This document shows, piece after piece, positions 13,540 to 26,733 of a stretch of DNA of 64,000 nucleotides. Source of the DNA: Phoenix dactylifera (lineage: Eukaryota; Streptophyta; Magnoliopsida; Arecales; Arecaceae). The position numbers and the translations under genes are program-made. Within the stretch, counting starts at the first letter, position 1, and each line of letters begins with the position of its first letter. The DNA lies in contig NC_052392.1 in NCBI RefSeq assembly GCF_009389715.1, positions 37,629,410 to 37,693,409 on the forward strand, written 5' to 3'. The notes beneath the pieces are model-generated. The model ran no database searches, was not told where the DNA came from, and was given only the letters and a program-made list of their open reading frames with translations.

Positions 13540-13577
<38 letters not shown>
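13540..13577. repeat. (AT)n microsatellite
   Basis: Uninterrupted AT dinucleotide run of about 38 bases. Confidence 0.95.
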
Positions 13578-13579
<2 letters not shown>

Positions 13580-14914
13580 TATACCACATTATGTAAATGA
13601 ATATAATAAATCACAGGTAAAATTTCATTTTACTCCATCATAAATAGCGTAATGTGCTGTCGCATTTAATCAGAAGTACAATTTTGCTCTATTAAATCAA
13701 AACTCTAAAATTATATCCAAAGCTACTAACATAAAAACAACCAGAGCTTTTTTTTCTCTTTTTCCATTTTGGTGATAAAGTAGGATCAGAGTTGGAACAA
13801 GTCAATTTATTGGATCATAAGCACCTAAAGATCTATCCATGGTTAGACAATTTTTTCATGCAAACTTCTACTGGATCAAATTATCTTGATGCATGTATGG
13901 TCCATGCATGGTAAGTAATTAGTATGTTGGTAGACATATTAGCATGCTTATGTACACAAGTTCAATATGCCATGACCATATCAGAAGTCTCGTAAGGGTC
14001 ATCCAAAGGAGTGGCGTTTCCGTAGTTTACTTACAAACTACGTATATTTCCGAAGGGCCGGTTTTGGAAGGAAGAAAAAAATGGTTGGCCATTGGGTTTC
14101 GAGGGTCAAGCTAAGAAGGTGACGCATATATAAGATCTAAGTCCATTCTTTGGTGAAAGCTTCCTTCTTGCGACCCGGTCAATTCCACAAAAGTCTTTGG
14201 TCATGCGTCTGCTCTTGTATCTTAATCTTATGGGTATCTATCCCTTTTTTTTTTTAAATGAAGATGGATATCTATGCTTAGAGATCAAGAAAAGGCGGAG
14301 AAGGGCAGCTCACCTGCCGGTTTTGCAATCCTTGGTCTCGGTCCAAAGGAAGCCGGCTCAGCTATCAATCTAGCCTAGCCTATTTTTATAAAATTCGTGA
14401 ATTGGATCGTCCATTTAAGTATAACTCTTTAACAACCATAATAACAATAATAATATATAAAATTTTTCAACTTTTTGAGTCCCATAACAACAGTAATGAA
14501 CTTTTTCTGTCATATATTTGCACTTCTATGGAAAAGGATCCTGAAATTATTGGACTCTAAGGACTCTAAGGAGGAGTAGAGAAGCCCTTAATTTTTTAAT
14601 AATATTTTTTATGATTATATCTATAATAAGAGTACCATATCCTCCAAGATCTACGAGAGAAACTCTCTTTACACATATGTGAAACTATAAACTCAATGTT
14701 AAATTATTAATAAAATATTTAATAATTTTAAAATCTATGATGGACCATCAAAATTGAAGATTTATGTCATTGGATGTGATCTACATCTAAAAAAGAATTT
14801 AGCGACCAAATATCATATAGTTATCAAGAAAATAAATATCATATATTGAATATACCTAATCTTCGTCCTCTCTCTCTCTAACTTCAAGATCATTCAGGTC
14901 TAATGCTACCTTCT

Positions 14915-14929
14915 TCCTCTCTCTCTCTC

Positions 14930-14982
<53 letters not shown>
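14915..14982. repeat. Compound (CT)n-(AT)n-(GT)n microsatellite
   Basis: A CT run, a short AT run and about 20 GT units follow each other directly, with further AT/GT-rich sequence to about 15030. Likely polymorphic in length. Confidence 0.95.
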
Positions 14983-14984
<2 letters not shown>

Positions 14985-15659
14985 TTATGTGTATATATAT
15001 GTATGCATGCAGGTTTTTATATATGTATATGTTTAGTTTATAGGACAAAACAAGTTGTTCCAACTGAAGGATAACATTTTATCTCATATATTGCACTAGT
15101 TAATTGCACAAGCATGGGAGGTTTTTTTGTTATTTTGGCTAATCAATGCACCGAAAAGTGAAATATCTGTTTCTCCTAGCTAGCCTACCAATGCCTTTGT
15201 GGAAGAAGGCATCCCAGGACCAGTCAATGCACCTATGGACCCTACTAGCAAACGAAAGAAAGCGAAAAAAAAAATAACACCATGAATACAAACACATGAC
15301 TACGGGCCACAAGATCCCTTATTGTTAGTTTTCATATGGAAGCAAGTTGAGTTTCCTTTTCAACTAAGGATTGAGAGCCGCTCCTAATTCCAAAATTTCC
15401 AATTCGTTACTTGAAGAGGAAGGCGTTGTCAATGCGTGGAAGAAACCTTGGTAACGTGTTCGTGAATGCCGGTTTTCCACATAGCTTTCGGAGTCCTTGG
15501 AGACTCGTTCAAAGCAAGAAAACACAAACAAAGAAACAAACGAAAGACTCCGTTGGTGATCACCAATCACCATCCATCTTCTAGAGACAAATCAATACTC
15601 AAATCACCCTTCCTCTTATCTTATCGCCTGCCCTCTCATTCCTTCCAAATCTAAGGATG

Positions 15660-16762
15660 ATAGGGTTGAGGACCTCTTCATACGAATCTTTCTACATCTG
15701 AAAACAGATTTGGACCGCATTCTCCGAGGAGCAGACCATCAGTGCCTGATGAAGTTACGGTCTGGTTCCCAGTTGTACGTGAAGTTGAGGTAGCAACGGT
15801 ACAAACAAGAAAGCAACAGTCGTAGTTCGATCTGGTGGAGTTACCTCGATCTCGTTATGTCAGAGTAAGGTTGGTAACCCAAATACTGACTTAGCCCGAA
15901 GCGATAATACGGTTGATGCTGCGAGGGCATGGTTCGATTATACGGATATTGATACAGGCTCTTCCTTCTCTGGCCCCGTCTTGGGCAAAGCAGTACACTG
16001 GTCCCATGAGCACGTCAGATGCTGGAGTCAATCGATGGTGTCAACTAGCCTTCCACGCGCCAGCCCATATGTTTTGGTCTTTCGGTAGATAGAAGCCTGC
16101 CTTGGACCAGCAAGATGCTTCCCGATGAGGAGAAGCATGAAGAAGACTATGAAAAGGACACACAAGCGTCCAGAACAATACTCGTCTTTTGGATGCCCCC
16201 ACCTCTAGGTTTCCTCAAGATGAACTTCAACGGCAATGTGGATGATGAGGGGAGATGCAACGGCACAGGGTTCGCCATCCGAGATCACAACTCCAGATTA
16301 GTTGCGGTGGGAGGCCGACAGACTTTTGGCTCGTCAGTGGTGTGTACAGAGATTAGAGTAGCCTGGAAGGGCATCTACTACGTGAGGCGGACACTAAGTG
16401 CAGACTATATTATTCTTGAGAGCGATTCAGCCACAGAGGTTGAGTGGATCCGAGGGCGGGGACATACTACTGAGGACCGGCTGTTGATCCATGAGATTCG
16501 CAAGTTGATGGAGGAGTGCGACTCCCACCAAGCTTCACACGTGTTCAGGGAGGCCAACGGGACGGCCGCCTGGGTGGCCTTTTATGCAACCTACTACTCC
16601 GGTGGTTTTGTTTGGGTGGACAGTGGGTCTGTTGCAGGGCCATTACGTATTGTTCTATTTTCTGATTTTGTTGGCTATATTCACACCCGTAGTATGTGAG
16701 CCGTCGATGCACAAAAAAAGAAGAAGAAGAAGAAGAAGAAGACGACGACGACGACGACCACA
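15660..16762 (+). mobile_element. 3' end of a LINE (non-LTR retrotransposon), 5'-truncated
   Basis: A GC-balanced island that ends in an RNase H-like domain, a short 3' UTR and an AAG-then-ACG triplet tail at about 16718-16759. Plant L1-type LINEs end this way: reverse transcriptase, RNase H, short tail. No reverse transcriptase or endonuclease domain is visible upstream, so only the 3' part was copied in, which is typical of target-primed insertion. The left border is a guess placed where the sequence changes from AT-rich to balanced composition; the right border is the triplet tail. No target duplication was identified. Confidence 0.65.
16115..16699 (+). pseudogene. RNase H-like domain (RVT_3 type) of a LINE, degenerate
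   Basis: A 194-aa open frame with the RNase H fold used at the C-terminus of plant LINE polyproteins. The recognisable series is GFLKMNFNGNVDDEG (strand with the first acidic residue), TEIRVAWKGIYYVRR (the glutamate helix), IILESDSATEVEWIRG (the second aspartate) and FREANGTAAWVAFYA (last motif). In active relatives the first motif reads NFDG and the last reads GAADWVA; here the first aspartate is Asn and the last is Ala, so two of the four catalytic carboxylates are missing. The frame is open to a C-terminal HTRSM that matches the family end. I infer a dead fragment rather than a host gene, since it lacks the rest of the polyprotein and sits directly before the element tail. The ATG at 16115 is only the first in frame. 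Confidence 0.75.
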
Positions 16763-17181
16763 CAAGCTGTTAGTATTTATCACCGGGCCGTATTACTTCA
16801 CAAAACCCATAGTAATTACAGTAAATTACTTTATCATAATATTTTAACTATATTTTTTGTGAAATAACAAGTATTTAACAACTTTATAAGTTGCGTATAT
16901 GTTCCAAAGATAGGAAAAAAAGGGGATTTTTTTATTAATCCCGGTCCTATTTTGCATCCTAATATCTTTCCAAAACAAGATTAAATAACCCTAATGAGAG
17001 AGAGACAAATACTTAATTAAGACTAATATAGAAGAATATGGTATTAATGCGGGGCGCCTACCGGAGCAGACGGATCACGCAATCCCCGCCCCACATCCGG
17101 CGGGACTCTAATTTTACCGTTCCAACAAATAAGAGCCGTCAACGACGCGTATGTAATGAGCTGACGGCGAGTTCATGGGAG
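16763..17181 (+). promoter_or_regulatory. Upstream region of the GH28 gene
   Basis: AT-rich DNA between the LINE tail and the chosen GH28 start. It must hold the promoter and 5' UTR of that gene unless regulatory DNA lies beyond the LINE. An in-frame upstream ATG stands at 17038. No convincing TATA box could be fixed. Confidence 0.4.
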
Positions 17182-20100
17182 ATGAACGTCCCGGAGAGAC
17201 CATGGCTTCTCAGGAAGCCATGGCTTGGCGTCACGAGGCCATCATGGGTTATGATACTGATAGCCATCACCCTTCTGGGACTATCATGGCTCCAGATGAG
17301 TCCGACGAGGCCGGCGGGCGTCGCAACCCCGCCGGTCTCCGAAGACGCCGGTACCGGGCCGGTAGACCACCCGAGCAGCAGCTGCTCGGGCTTCTACCGG
17401 CCCGGCCGGTCGAGGAGGACGACTTTCTCGATAGAGCAATTCGGCGGGGTGGGGGACGGAACGACGTCGAACACCGACGCGTTCCGCAGGGCCGTGGAGC
17501 ACCTGAAGGCCTTGGGCGATAAGGGCGGGTCGCAGCTGACCGTGCCCCGGGGAAGGTGGCTCACCGGCAGCTTCAACCTGACGAGCAACTTCACCCTCTA
17601 CTTGGAGGAGGGTGCAATCATCTTGGGATCACAGGTACTCGTATTCATGGAATCTTGATTCAATAACTTTGCTTTAGATTTGTTGTTCTTTTTATGTTTG
17701 GATCACTGCTTATATTAAAAATATTACAAGTAAAACTGGTAGGATTAACCATAGTCAGAGAAAACTTGAGAGAAATAACTGGGGGAGGAGAAATTGCTGT
17801 TGTTTATGTTTCATATCCTGGCCAACTTTTTCTTCCTTGTGATGTTCATAACTGTATTTTATTTAACATTTGCTTCCTGTTTTTTTTTCTTTTTTTTTTA
17901 ATTCAGAATTTCAGCAGTGAGTAAAATGTTTAAGGTTTCTCTGGAAAAAATTGTTTCATGTTCTTTAAGAACTTCTCTTTTATTAAGTTTAGGCAATCGT
18001 TTCTGAATTCAAATTTTCTTCTCTGCTGAATCAATCCCAAATGGCAAACATATAACTGTGGTTGGATGAGTTAGATATCTGTTTTTTGGGTTGTGTTTTT
18101 GACCTGCTGTCCTAATTTGACCTTGGTGAGGGATGCCCCACTTTGCTGCTCTGTTTCTTGCTGTTTTTATTTTTCTTTTTGGGTGCTCGTCTTCGGGTTG
18201 GAACCAACTTCTAGCATTTCATTAGCTTAATGAAATAATTTCCTTTCTCTATCTTTTGTTTTTAGAAAAAAAATGGCTGGATGGGCTTGTCTGCAATATA
18301 AAAAAATATATTAGAAGAGGAATATTTAGAGAGGTAGAAGAACTGCCAATTGCGTGACCAAAGAAAGATATATTTTAAAGGTAGCATCTTAGAAAAACTT
18401 ATAATCTAAGAGATGATGTGAGAGTTCAGATTTCTAGAACATTGATATTTTTAAGACTCAATCATCTAGGTTGACCAAATCATTTATCAATTAATACATC
18501 ATATAACTTGAATAATTATATATTTCTTGTGGAACTTGTGTGTGTGTGTATATATATATATATCAAGAAATAATTATATATTGTTGTAGTTAGCTAAATC
18601 TTGGAATTTTTTACTAAATGGGTTGGATCGGGGTGTGCAGGATCCAAATGAGTGGCCTCTGATAGAGCCATTGCCATCCTATGGGCGTGGAAGAGAAAGG
18701 TTAGGAGCACGCCACATTAGCCTCATTCATGGAGATGGCCTTAGCGATGTTGTTATCATGGGTATGCTTACTTCTACCATAACCTACCCTCAACCATCTT
18801 CTCAGTCTCTCTTACATCCACACCTCAATGATGTTTGCATAAGATTAGTTTAATAAAGCACACAGAACTTCTGTCTTTTATTTAGTGGCAAGTGTTAGAT
18901 TTTATTGATAAACTTTTAATTAATTCATTATATGCTTATCCCTACAAATTAAAATACATTTGGCTTAATCATAGTGAGAAGATGTTATTAAATAGGCTTT
19001 TGATAGCTTCCAATTTGAAGCTTAAATTTCCCAAAGATTTGCTTCTGATAAACTAAATATTCTCTTTTGTGTCACAAATATCGTCACATAGAATTCCCTT
19101 TTTTTTTGTACAGAGTCAAACTCTAGCATTGTTGTTCTTAATTCCAAGAGGTTTCATATTTCTTGAACTATTTATTTGATATGTGAGCTTTTCATTCTGG
19201 CGGTCAGTCAGCAAACCATGAACTACTCTGTTTTCCATGTCTTCTTTGGCCATTCGTTCTTGCAATCTGGAGGACCCAACTCTGAATCCTTCTTATAATC
19301 AGCATACGCCTGAGTCTCCTCTTCTTTCCCTATCCAAAAGCTCCTTTGGTCATCCTTTTTCTTCTTTAGACATCCTTTGTCAAACGACCAAAAGCTTTTG
19401 TCTACTCATACAGCCTTTCTTATTGTCCAACCATACTTCCATTATCTCCACCAATTGTCAAATATAAAATTTATTTGATGAGAATCTGAAATAAGCACGC
19501 CGAAGAAGTTTTTCTACATTTATTTGCTATTTTTTTCTGCATTTAAATTGGTCGCAAGCCAAAGTTCAGTGAACTCAATTTCCCATCCGCAAGTACATTT
19601 TGCTTCTGAAATCAAGATAGTTTTAGGATAAGGTAGCCTCCCGGGGAGCTTTGGAATGTGACACCCATTTTTCTTGTAGTCTCAAAGTTTGCAACCGGGA
19701 ATAAAAACAGACCAGGACGTAAAATTCAAAATTTGTTAAGAAAACTTAATATGTTACTGAAGGTCATCATCAAATCTTGAATGATCTCAAATCTTTGGTC
19801 CAAGCAAACAGACCTCAGGATTCTCATTCTGCAATGTATAGCGTCACTGATCGGAATGTAAGTTGAAGTTGGTCAGTAGAATTGGTTCAAGCATTTATCT
19901 TCCTGGCCCATGCTATTCTTGATTTGCTGAACTTTTGCTTGTAATTGCCTGTTGATTGCTTAGGCAATCGGATATCATGTAAATTGTGTCTGTTTCTTCC
20001 CCTTCAATAAATTTAGGTGGCATTTCCTGCCTCTCCTTTTCATTCAAAGAGAAAAAAACTTAATATATTACCATAACCCAAGAATAATGTATAAGTTGAA

Positions 20101-22469
20101 AGGTTTAGCAAACTGATTTTAGGATATGAGTAAGAACTTTAAATTATTGATGCATCTCTCTCAAGGAAAAAACATTGATACATCTATATATATTCGTAAC
20201 AGCACGCAAAAGTGAAATAGCAATGGCAATGTTGGATAATATAAACAGCTGATCAATATATTTCATAGTTAGTTTATGAGATGTTGATCAAGTTTGGAAT
20301 TAACTGTTTCAAAATAGTTGGATGTTTTGTAAAGCTCAGGAATCATTCAGGCACTAAATTTTTTTAAGTCTGCCAACCTAAACATTTCACCACTGGACAA
20401 CTTCCACAAGAGCAAACTTCATGGTTTTGAAGTTTTAAAAATAGCAGGTCATGAACAAGTAACTTTACTAGGCAGAGATGAAACAATAATCAGAAAAAAA
20501 GGGAAGAGCAAACCTTTATTTTCTTTAATCCTTAAAGAAGAGTTTCGGTACGTATATAGACTGTGGTTTACAAACAGATTCCCTTAAAGCTAGCGTTGGA
20601 TCAAGGATTTTCTACTGGAGCATAACTAATTGATTCAAACAAGATGGGTGCCAGGTTTTGTGGCATCAATTACACCCTGCACTATCACCTTTTGCTCATG
20701 AGGACAGAAAAAAAAAAGAACAAGGGACCACCAGCTATGCTGAAGGCTGCAAATTGATTGCAGGACACAATGGGAGCATTGATGGACGAGGGAGGATGTG
20801 GTGGGAGCAGTGGTGGAATAGAACTCTGAAACACACAAGGGGACACCTTTTAGAGCTTGTGAATTCACACAACATCCTCATATCCAACCTCACCTTCATC
20901 AACTCTCCATTTTGGACAATCCATCCAGTCTATTGCAGGTAAGTCTACCTGTAACTACTGCTCATTTGATTACCTAATTTCTTCTATTTTCATTGGGAAC
21001 TAATAGAGATGTCCTCTGTTCCTCTGCAGCAATGTGGTGGTAAAAAATGTAACCATACTGGCACCTCTCAATGCTCCAAATACTGATGGTATTGATCCAG
21101 GTTTGTACTCAGTAACTCTTTACTTTGTTCGGTCAGTAACGTCAGTTCATTGGAAGCAAAACTTCAATATATATTTTTTGCATATAGTGAATGTGCTCAT
21201 CATTCTAATCTCAGAAAAAAAGTTTCATCCTTTTTGCTTGTTCATCTCTCTCTCCCTATTTTTTTTGGACATTCGAGTTATGCTTCTCATAAAGGACAAC
21301 CGTTTGGATTTGATTTAAAAATTCATATGGTTCTTAAATCATGAAAAAAAGGAATCTGTAACTTGAGTAGAACTTTTGCATGCCATGATTTTTTCCCCCA
21401 CCCTTTCCTTACCTTCCCTATCTAGCAATCTTTTTTTCTTAAACAATCCCATTTTTTTAATTTTATATGAAGGCTTATAAACATTACGTTTCGAAGTACA
21501 TTATCTAAGCATATTCTTAGAGAGCACTCAGGGAATTTTAGCAGACTGCAATACCATAAGCAGTGGTTTTCTTATCTGGAGTATAAATCTGTAGGCCATA
21601 GCAACAAGGACCACTGGTGTTTCAGTAATCTTTGTGAAAGACTGCAACTGCTTTTGGTTATCTGCTCTTTAATGCAAATACTTTGAAACTGGAACAATTT
21701 AGATTAGGAGGGAACAGCAAGTTGCTAAAAATCTAGAATTAAAGTAGGGATATGGTATTCACTGATCCTAAAATGAATTGATACCTTGCAAACTTTCATC
21801 TGACATGCCATATTAATCTTAAACAAATCTACAGACTCAAGCTCAAATGTGTGCATTGAAGACTGTTACATTGAGAGCGGGGATGACCTGGTTGCCGTAA
21901 AGAGTGGCTGGGACCAGTATGGGATCGCCATGGCCCATCCTAGCTCAAACATTGTTGTTCGCAGGGTCTCCGGCACAACTCCTACTTGCTCAGGGATTGG
22001 ATTTGGAAGTGAAATGTCTGGTGGGATATCCAATGTCTTGGTGGAAGACCTGCATGTCTGGAATTCAGCAGCTGCAGTGAGACTGAAGACTGACAGAGGG
22101 AGGGGAGGATACATTTCCAACATCACAATTGCTAATGTGGCCATGGAAAGGGTTAAAATTCCCATAAGATTCAGCAGAGGCTCTAATGATCATGCTGATG
22201 AAGGTTATGACCCAAAGGCCCTTCCTAGGATTAATGGTGTTTATATTAAAAATGTCGTCGGCATCGACGTAGGAAAGGCACCGATTTTGGAAGGGATGGA
22301 GGGAACAATATATGAAAAGATATGCTTCAGAAATGTTAGCTTAGGGAGGATAAGCCCTGAGGCCAGATGGCACTGCGAATTTGTTGCTGGAGAAGCTTAT
22401 GATGTGTCCCCAATGCCGTGCCGAGAGCTTAAGAACAATGGTTCTTCATCTTGGTGCAGAAACTCCTAG
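17182..22469 (+). CDS. GH28 polygalacturonase-like protein with N-terminal membrane anchor, five exons
   Basis: A pectin-active-type beta-helix glycoside hydrolase (family 28), expected in the secretory route or cell wall. Exons are 17182-17634, 18641-18761, 20764-20938, 21030-21100 and 21835-22469; all borders are GT-AG and in phase, giving 484 aa. An in-frame ATG at 17038 would add 48 basic residues; I prefer 17182 because it puts a hydrophobic segment (about residues 21-37) near the N-terminus as a signal anchor. Motifs: FGGVGDGTTSNTDAFR at the domain start, NTDGIDP (about 267-273), SGDDLVAVKSG (GDD at 289-291), TCSGIGFGSEMSGG (325-337) and RLKT (356-359). The usual GHG histidine motif is replaced by CSGIGFGS, a feature I associate with the 'probable polygalacturonase' clade, so classical endo-activity is uncertain. 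Exon 1 is strongly GC-rich. Introns are about 1.0, 2.0, 0.09 and 0.7 kb. Confidence 0.93.
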
Positions 22470-25400
22470 GCTATGTAGACAGGAATCAAGCTTTTCAGCC
22501 TCAACTCTGGTTCATAGATGACGAGGTGGAATGGTCAACAACAAACTTGAAGTGTTAGTCCAAAAAGAGTGGTATCTTGGAGATTGGTTTGTTGTTTCTT
22601 TGTTTGTATTTTATTTTATTTAGAAGGTTGGATCAGATACAAACTATAGAGTGACAGATAGGATTTTGAAGATGCATGTTCCATTTATTTGTACTAATTA
22701 CTAACGAGAATGATATAGGTTTTGTGATTCTTTTAGCTAGGGAGTTCATTCTTCAGTTGTTTTTTTTTAAAGCAATAGTAGAAGAGACTGGAAGTTCCTT
22801 TTTGTTGAAGAAAAAGATATATGTTCAACATCCACGTTGTTTACTCAAGGACCATGTTTTTAGCAGCCTTCACCATACCTAGTAGTGATCCACGTGTGAA
22901 ATGCCCATGCCTGATTCTTGGAATGTGCTAAAGCAGGCCAATCTCGACCGACCAACACACATGCCCAAATTCCTGAGCGACATGCACTCGTCTTCTCCTA
23001 TACAATCTACTCTTCGGGGGACTTTCAAGTAAGTACTCTGTTGCCATGATAAACTACTAAGAACCTCCTCTGTTCTCTGAATGTCGTCCTGATTTAGGCA
23101 TCGGAGGGTTTTCTATTGAATACATTTCAACAAGAGAACTTCTTCATCTTTGCCATTTCAAGTTGGAGCTTGGTCACATATCAGGACCCTACACACAACC
23201 TTCCGCTCTCAATCGTAGTCTCACACGATCCAAATAGCCTATCATCGAGCCCTCCAGCATCTCTTCTGCTTGGCACTTAGGTCAAGCTGGTCCTCAGCGG
23301 CAACAACTCTCTTTGGCTTTTCCTTTGCACAAATTTCCGCAGGATTAAATTTATGGAAGACTTCTTCAGGAGGAAGATATGAGAGTTCCCTCCAACCTCA
23401 CTTGTGTGCGATCTGTTTTCTAACGCTGCTGACATAAATACTTCGACTTTTTCAGGTGCGGTCACCTTTTACAAAATGTCGAACATATGGTGATGTTACT
23501 AGAGAATATTCTAAAGAAGCACCCGTAAGACAATGTCTATTCCTCTGTCTGGAAGATAACATGTAAACTTCATAGAGGCAATGCTAAGGATGCCAAAAGA
23601 TGGAAGCTTGTAAGAGAAATCACACTCACGAGTTTGAAAATAACCGCTGTGATGCAGATGAAATGTGACATGCCCATTAGTAGGTGCGATATCCCAGTCA
23701 TTTGAAATGGTTTCTAGTTTGCAAGGCGTAAATAAGCAAAGTATGGTTGGCAATGGATAAAAAGCCCAGATAAACTATCATTTACCGAACCAGGATCCTC
23801 TATATTGCAGCTTTGGCACTGCAAAATTCTGTACCATCATGGATGGCTACTACATCATCCATCTTGGAGATAAACGATTCTCCTTCATCGCTGCAACGCA
23901 CCGTGTATTGCTCAAACAGTGGAATGAATGAGAGCAGTCCGTCTCCGAGATGGATGATATAGAAGCTTTCCACGACAGTACAGAACTTTGCGGTGCAAAA
24001 GTTGCACTACAGAGGTTCCGAACTCATTATTCATCTAATTTCCAATTAAAGAGGCATCAGCATTAGCGATTGAGAACAAACACCTGAAAATATTTATATG
24101 GTGCTCTTGAAATGACATATTTTCAGAATTTTGTTAGTGGTTTCTCCTATATCCTAGATGATGATGTTGGAATTTGTCATTGAAACTTCTAGTAGAGTCT
24201 AGCTGTCGATGTTACCAAATTGTGATTAACTGATCTCTTCATTGTTTTGACTGGTCCAAGTTGATGGGTAAGGTAAGTTTTTCTTCTAAACGTCAACCAT
24301 GACAAGCTCTAAGCTACAAAAATTAGGATATAAATTTTCTAGTGGTTGAATAAAACATCTATCAACAAGGTTATCCAAGGTCCTTTCTTGGAGTGTAAGA
24401 ACCAGACTTATCGGCAAATCCTCTTAAAAGTTGTGGCTACGATTGGCCTAAAGATTTCTAGATAAAAGTTGACAGTGATCCTACAATATACGGTACGATA
24501 CGGTATGCTCTGTATCGTCCGATTTGGGCCGGTATAGTGTACCTTGCATGATCTACTTTCTTAATTCGATAATGAAAAGGATATTTTATTAACTATGTTC
24601 TTGAGAATTTAAGGGTGGCACTGTTTAACTTGTTCAACCCGTTTAACTTGATTCAACCTGTTTCAGGCCGGCTTGTATTATTTGTTTAATAAAAAAGGTC
24701 AAGTTCAGGTCTAGATTTTTAATCTGTTTAATAAACAAGTTGGATTTTGGTTGACATATTTTTGTCCTATCATATATTCGATCTGATCCCTATCTGGTCC
24801 TACCCGACCTGAAGGCCATGATTGAGTTGCTATTCTTTATATTAGCTTGTATGTGATAGTTTAACGACGTTTGCTAAAGTTAGAACCATAATGGGGTCAT
24901 ATTTTGAATGGACAGAAAATAAAGGGACTTAACATTAGACTACTAAAAGAGTAAATACAATGAGATGGGAAAACATCCCCTTACCGGTACCTGACATGTT
25001 CAATCAATTGGACAAACAAAGCTGGTTTTATTGGAAAATTACGCATCCATTAAACGAACATTATCATTCTTAAATCTCTCTTAATTGATCATATTAGGAA
25101 CATACAATTGCTTAGAATATAGCCAACTAAAATATGTTTAATCAAAGCTATTAAGAAGGGCACTCTAATCCATCGTAAGGCACTCCAAGAAATTCTGACT
25201 TACAACAGGATGCGTCCTTAAAACAACAAACTTTCCTACGTAGCCCTGAATCATTTTCTAGGAGCCCTTGCACATAGTTTTCGGTGCTATAGCCATGCAT
25301 GGTCTCTTATTCAGCACCTTCCTTGCTAGCCATTCAAAGATCTGAAAGTAACAAGCACATAGTTCTCGGATTTCACTTGCCGGCACTCTAACCTACCATC

Positions 25401-25564
25401 TTTTTAAATAAATCGAAACAAGGAATTTAAATTAAAACAAAAAGAAAAACAAATTGAACAAGGGCTTCCTTGCATTAAATAACCAGCATTAGTTACACTA
25501 AATCAACAAGACAACCACCATGCACCATGGTGGTTCCTCTCAGATACACTAGAGGTTTTGGAAT
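22470..25564. other. Intergenic DNA, 3' flanks of two convergent genes
   Basis: The GH28 gene (plus) and the MYB gene (minus) converge on this 3.1-kb stretch. About 22470-22700 looks like the GH28 3' UTR. About 22900-24060 is more GC-balanced than its surround and carries several short frames on both strands, but none shows a domain; it may be a decayed gene. A copy of a GGTAC-rich dispersed repeat lies near 24485. The remainder is AT-rich and featureless by eye. Confidence 0.45.
24485..24545. repeat. GGTAC-rich dispersed repeat, copy 1
   Basis: Contains ACGGTACGATACGGTATG and GGCCGGTATAGTGTACC. The alternating CGGTA/TACCG wording recurs near 34118-34285 and 48395-48482, suggesting one degenerate repeat family. 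Confidence 0.45.
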
Positions 25565-26733
25565 TCATGAGGCGATACCCACACCTAAGAAGTCTATGAA
25601 TGGAACATCCTTGTAGCTCGGCGAGTCATCTTCCTGTTCTTGCTCATCATTAGCTCTAATATTCACCAACCGAATCATATTATCCCCGACTCTAATTATT
25701 TCAGACTCATTTGGATCCTTTCCTGCACAACCATCGTTCCCAGAGGTGAATCCGCCGGGGTAGTAAACAAATGGCTTCTTGTTGGCCTGTCCTAGTGCAC
25801 TGAAATTCTGATTGGCGCCATACATGGAAGTGCAGTGGCGTGAGAAAAGACGCTGGTTGGTCGAGTGAAAGCTCTCAAGAATCTTGAAGCCATGTCTCTG
25901 ATTATAGTAATCCATTCTCTTCGCACCAGAATTATCACGTAGTGATGATGATTTGGTTGATCCAGAGAAGGCCCTCGAAGGTGATAACCCAAAGATCCTA
26001 TCTTTTGTTGGGGGCCTCGAGTTACTCTCTCCTTGATGTCCAGTGCTGGTGTTGGTGCAATCATCAAGAAGGGGACTTTGAAAGTATCTCTTGCTAATGA
26101 TCCTGGACCGTTCTCTTTGTCTTCGAGCCATGATCACATGCCAGTGGTTCTTCACAGCATTGTCAGTCCTACCAGGGAAGAGCCGTGCCATGAGCGCCCA
26201 CTTGTTGCCATGAACCTGGTGGGCCGCGAGGAGCCTTTGTTCCTCTTCTTCTGTGAATGGTCTTTTGTTGATCCTAGGGTCAAGTTGGTTAAACCACCTC
26301 AATCTACAGCTCTTTCCTACAAATAGATTGGACAAATATAAGAACACGTTTCTTAAGAACTAAGATGCACAAAAACTAGAAGTTTCATCCTTAAGAGTCT
26401 AATGACTAGACCTTTCACATGCCTTATCTTGTACTTCACCATAAGATTACTTGGCTTTAGTGCACTTTTCCAATATTCACTTGTGATGATGGAACTAAGG
26501 ATCAAAAGAAACTTGGAATCAAATAATGGGAAATATTGGAATGTTTTTTTTTTATAGCTCAAGTTCTTATTAGTACCTGATCTTCCTTGAAGCTTCTCAG
26601 CGATCGAGCTCCAATTGTGAGGTCCGTACTCCTCGACAAGCTGTCGTAGCTTCTCATCCTCACCGGGCCTCCAATGACCTCGGGTGCACCCCTCGGAGTC
26701 ATCGGCTCCTCCGGCGACCGCCGGTGACTCCAT
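25565..26733 (-). CDS. R2R3-MYB transcription factor, subgroup 21 (MYB105/MYB117/LOF type)
   Basis: A nuclear DNA-binding regulator. Two exons on the minus strand, 26733-26577 and 26316-25565, join in phase (TCA G / GA AAG) to 302 aa. R2 starts RGHWRPGEDEKL with tryptophans at residues 21, 40 and 60; R3 starts KRPFTEEEEQRLL with Phe73, Trp92 and Trp110. The phrases CTRGHWRP, LRWFNQLDPRIN, PGRTDNAVKNHWHVIMARR and the C-terminal VPFIDFLGVG are the marks of subgroup 21, which includes Arabidopsis MYB105, MYB117 (LOF1), MYB52, MYB54 and MYB56; its members act in organ boundaries and secondary wall formation. I chose the ATG at 26733, 20 codons before the first R2 tryptophan. The intron splits the codon for Gly in GRSGKSC. 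Exact orthology within the subgroup is not decidable by eye; the C-terminal tail favours the MYB105/117 branch. Confidence 0.95.

Larger units (their letters stand above)
12659..15659. other. Intergenic DNA with microsatellites
   Basis: The first 250 bases hold the 5' UTR and promoter of the minus-strand membrane-protein gene, including the CTT/GAA run and a GT run at about 12841-12855. The rest is AT-rich with no supported gene. A short GC-richer patch with CTG/CCG triplets lies at about 13210-13310. Two microsatellites are entered separately. Confidence 0.5.
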
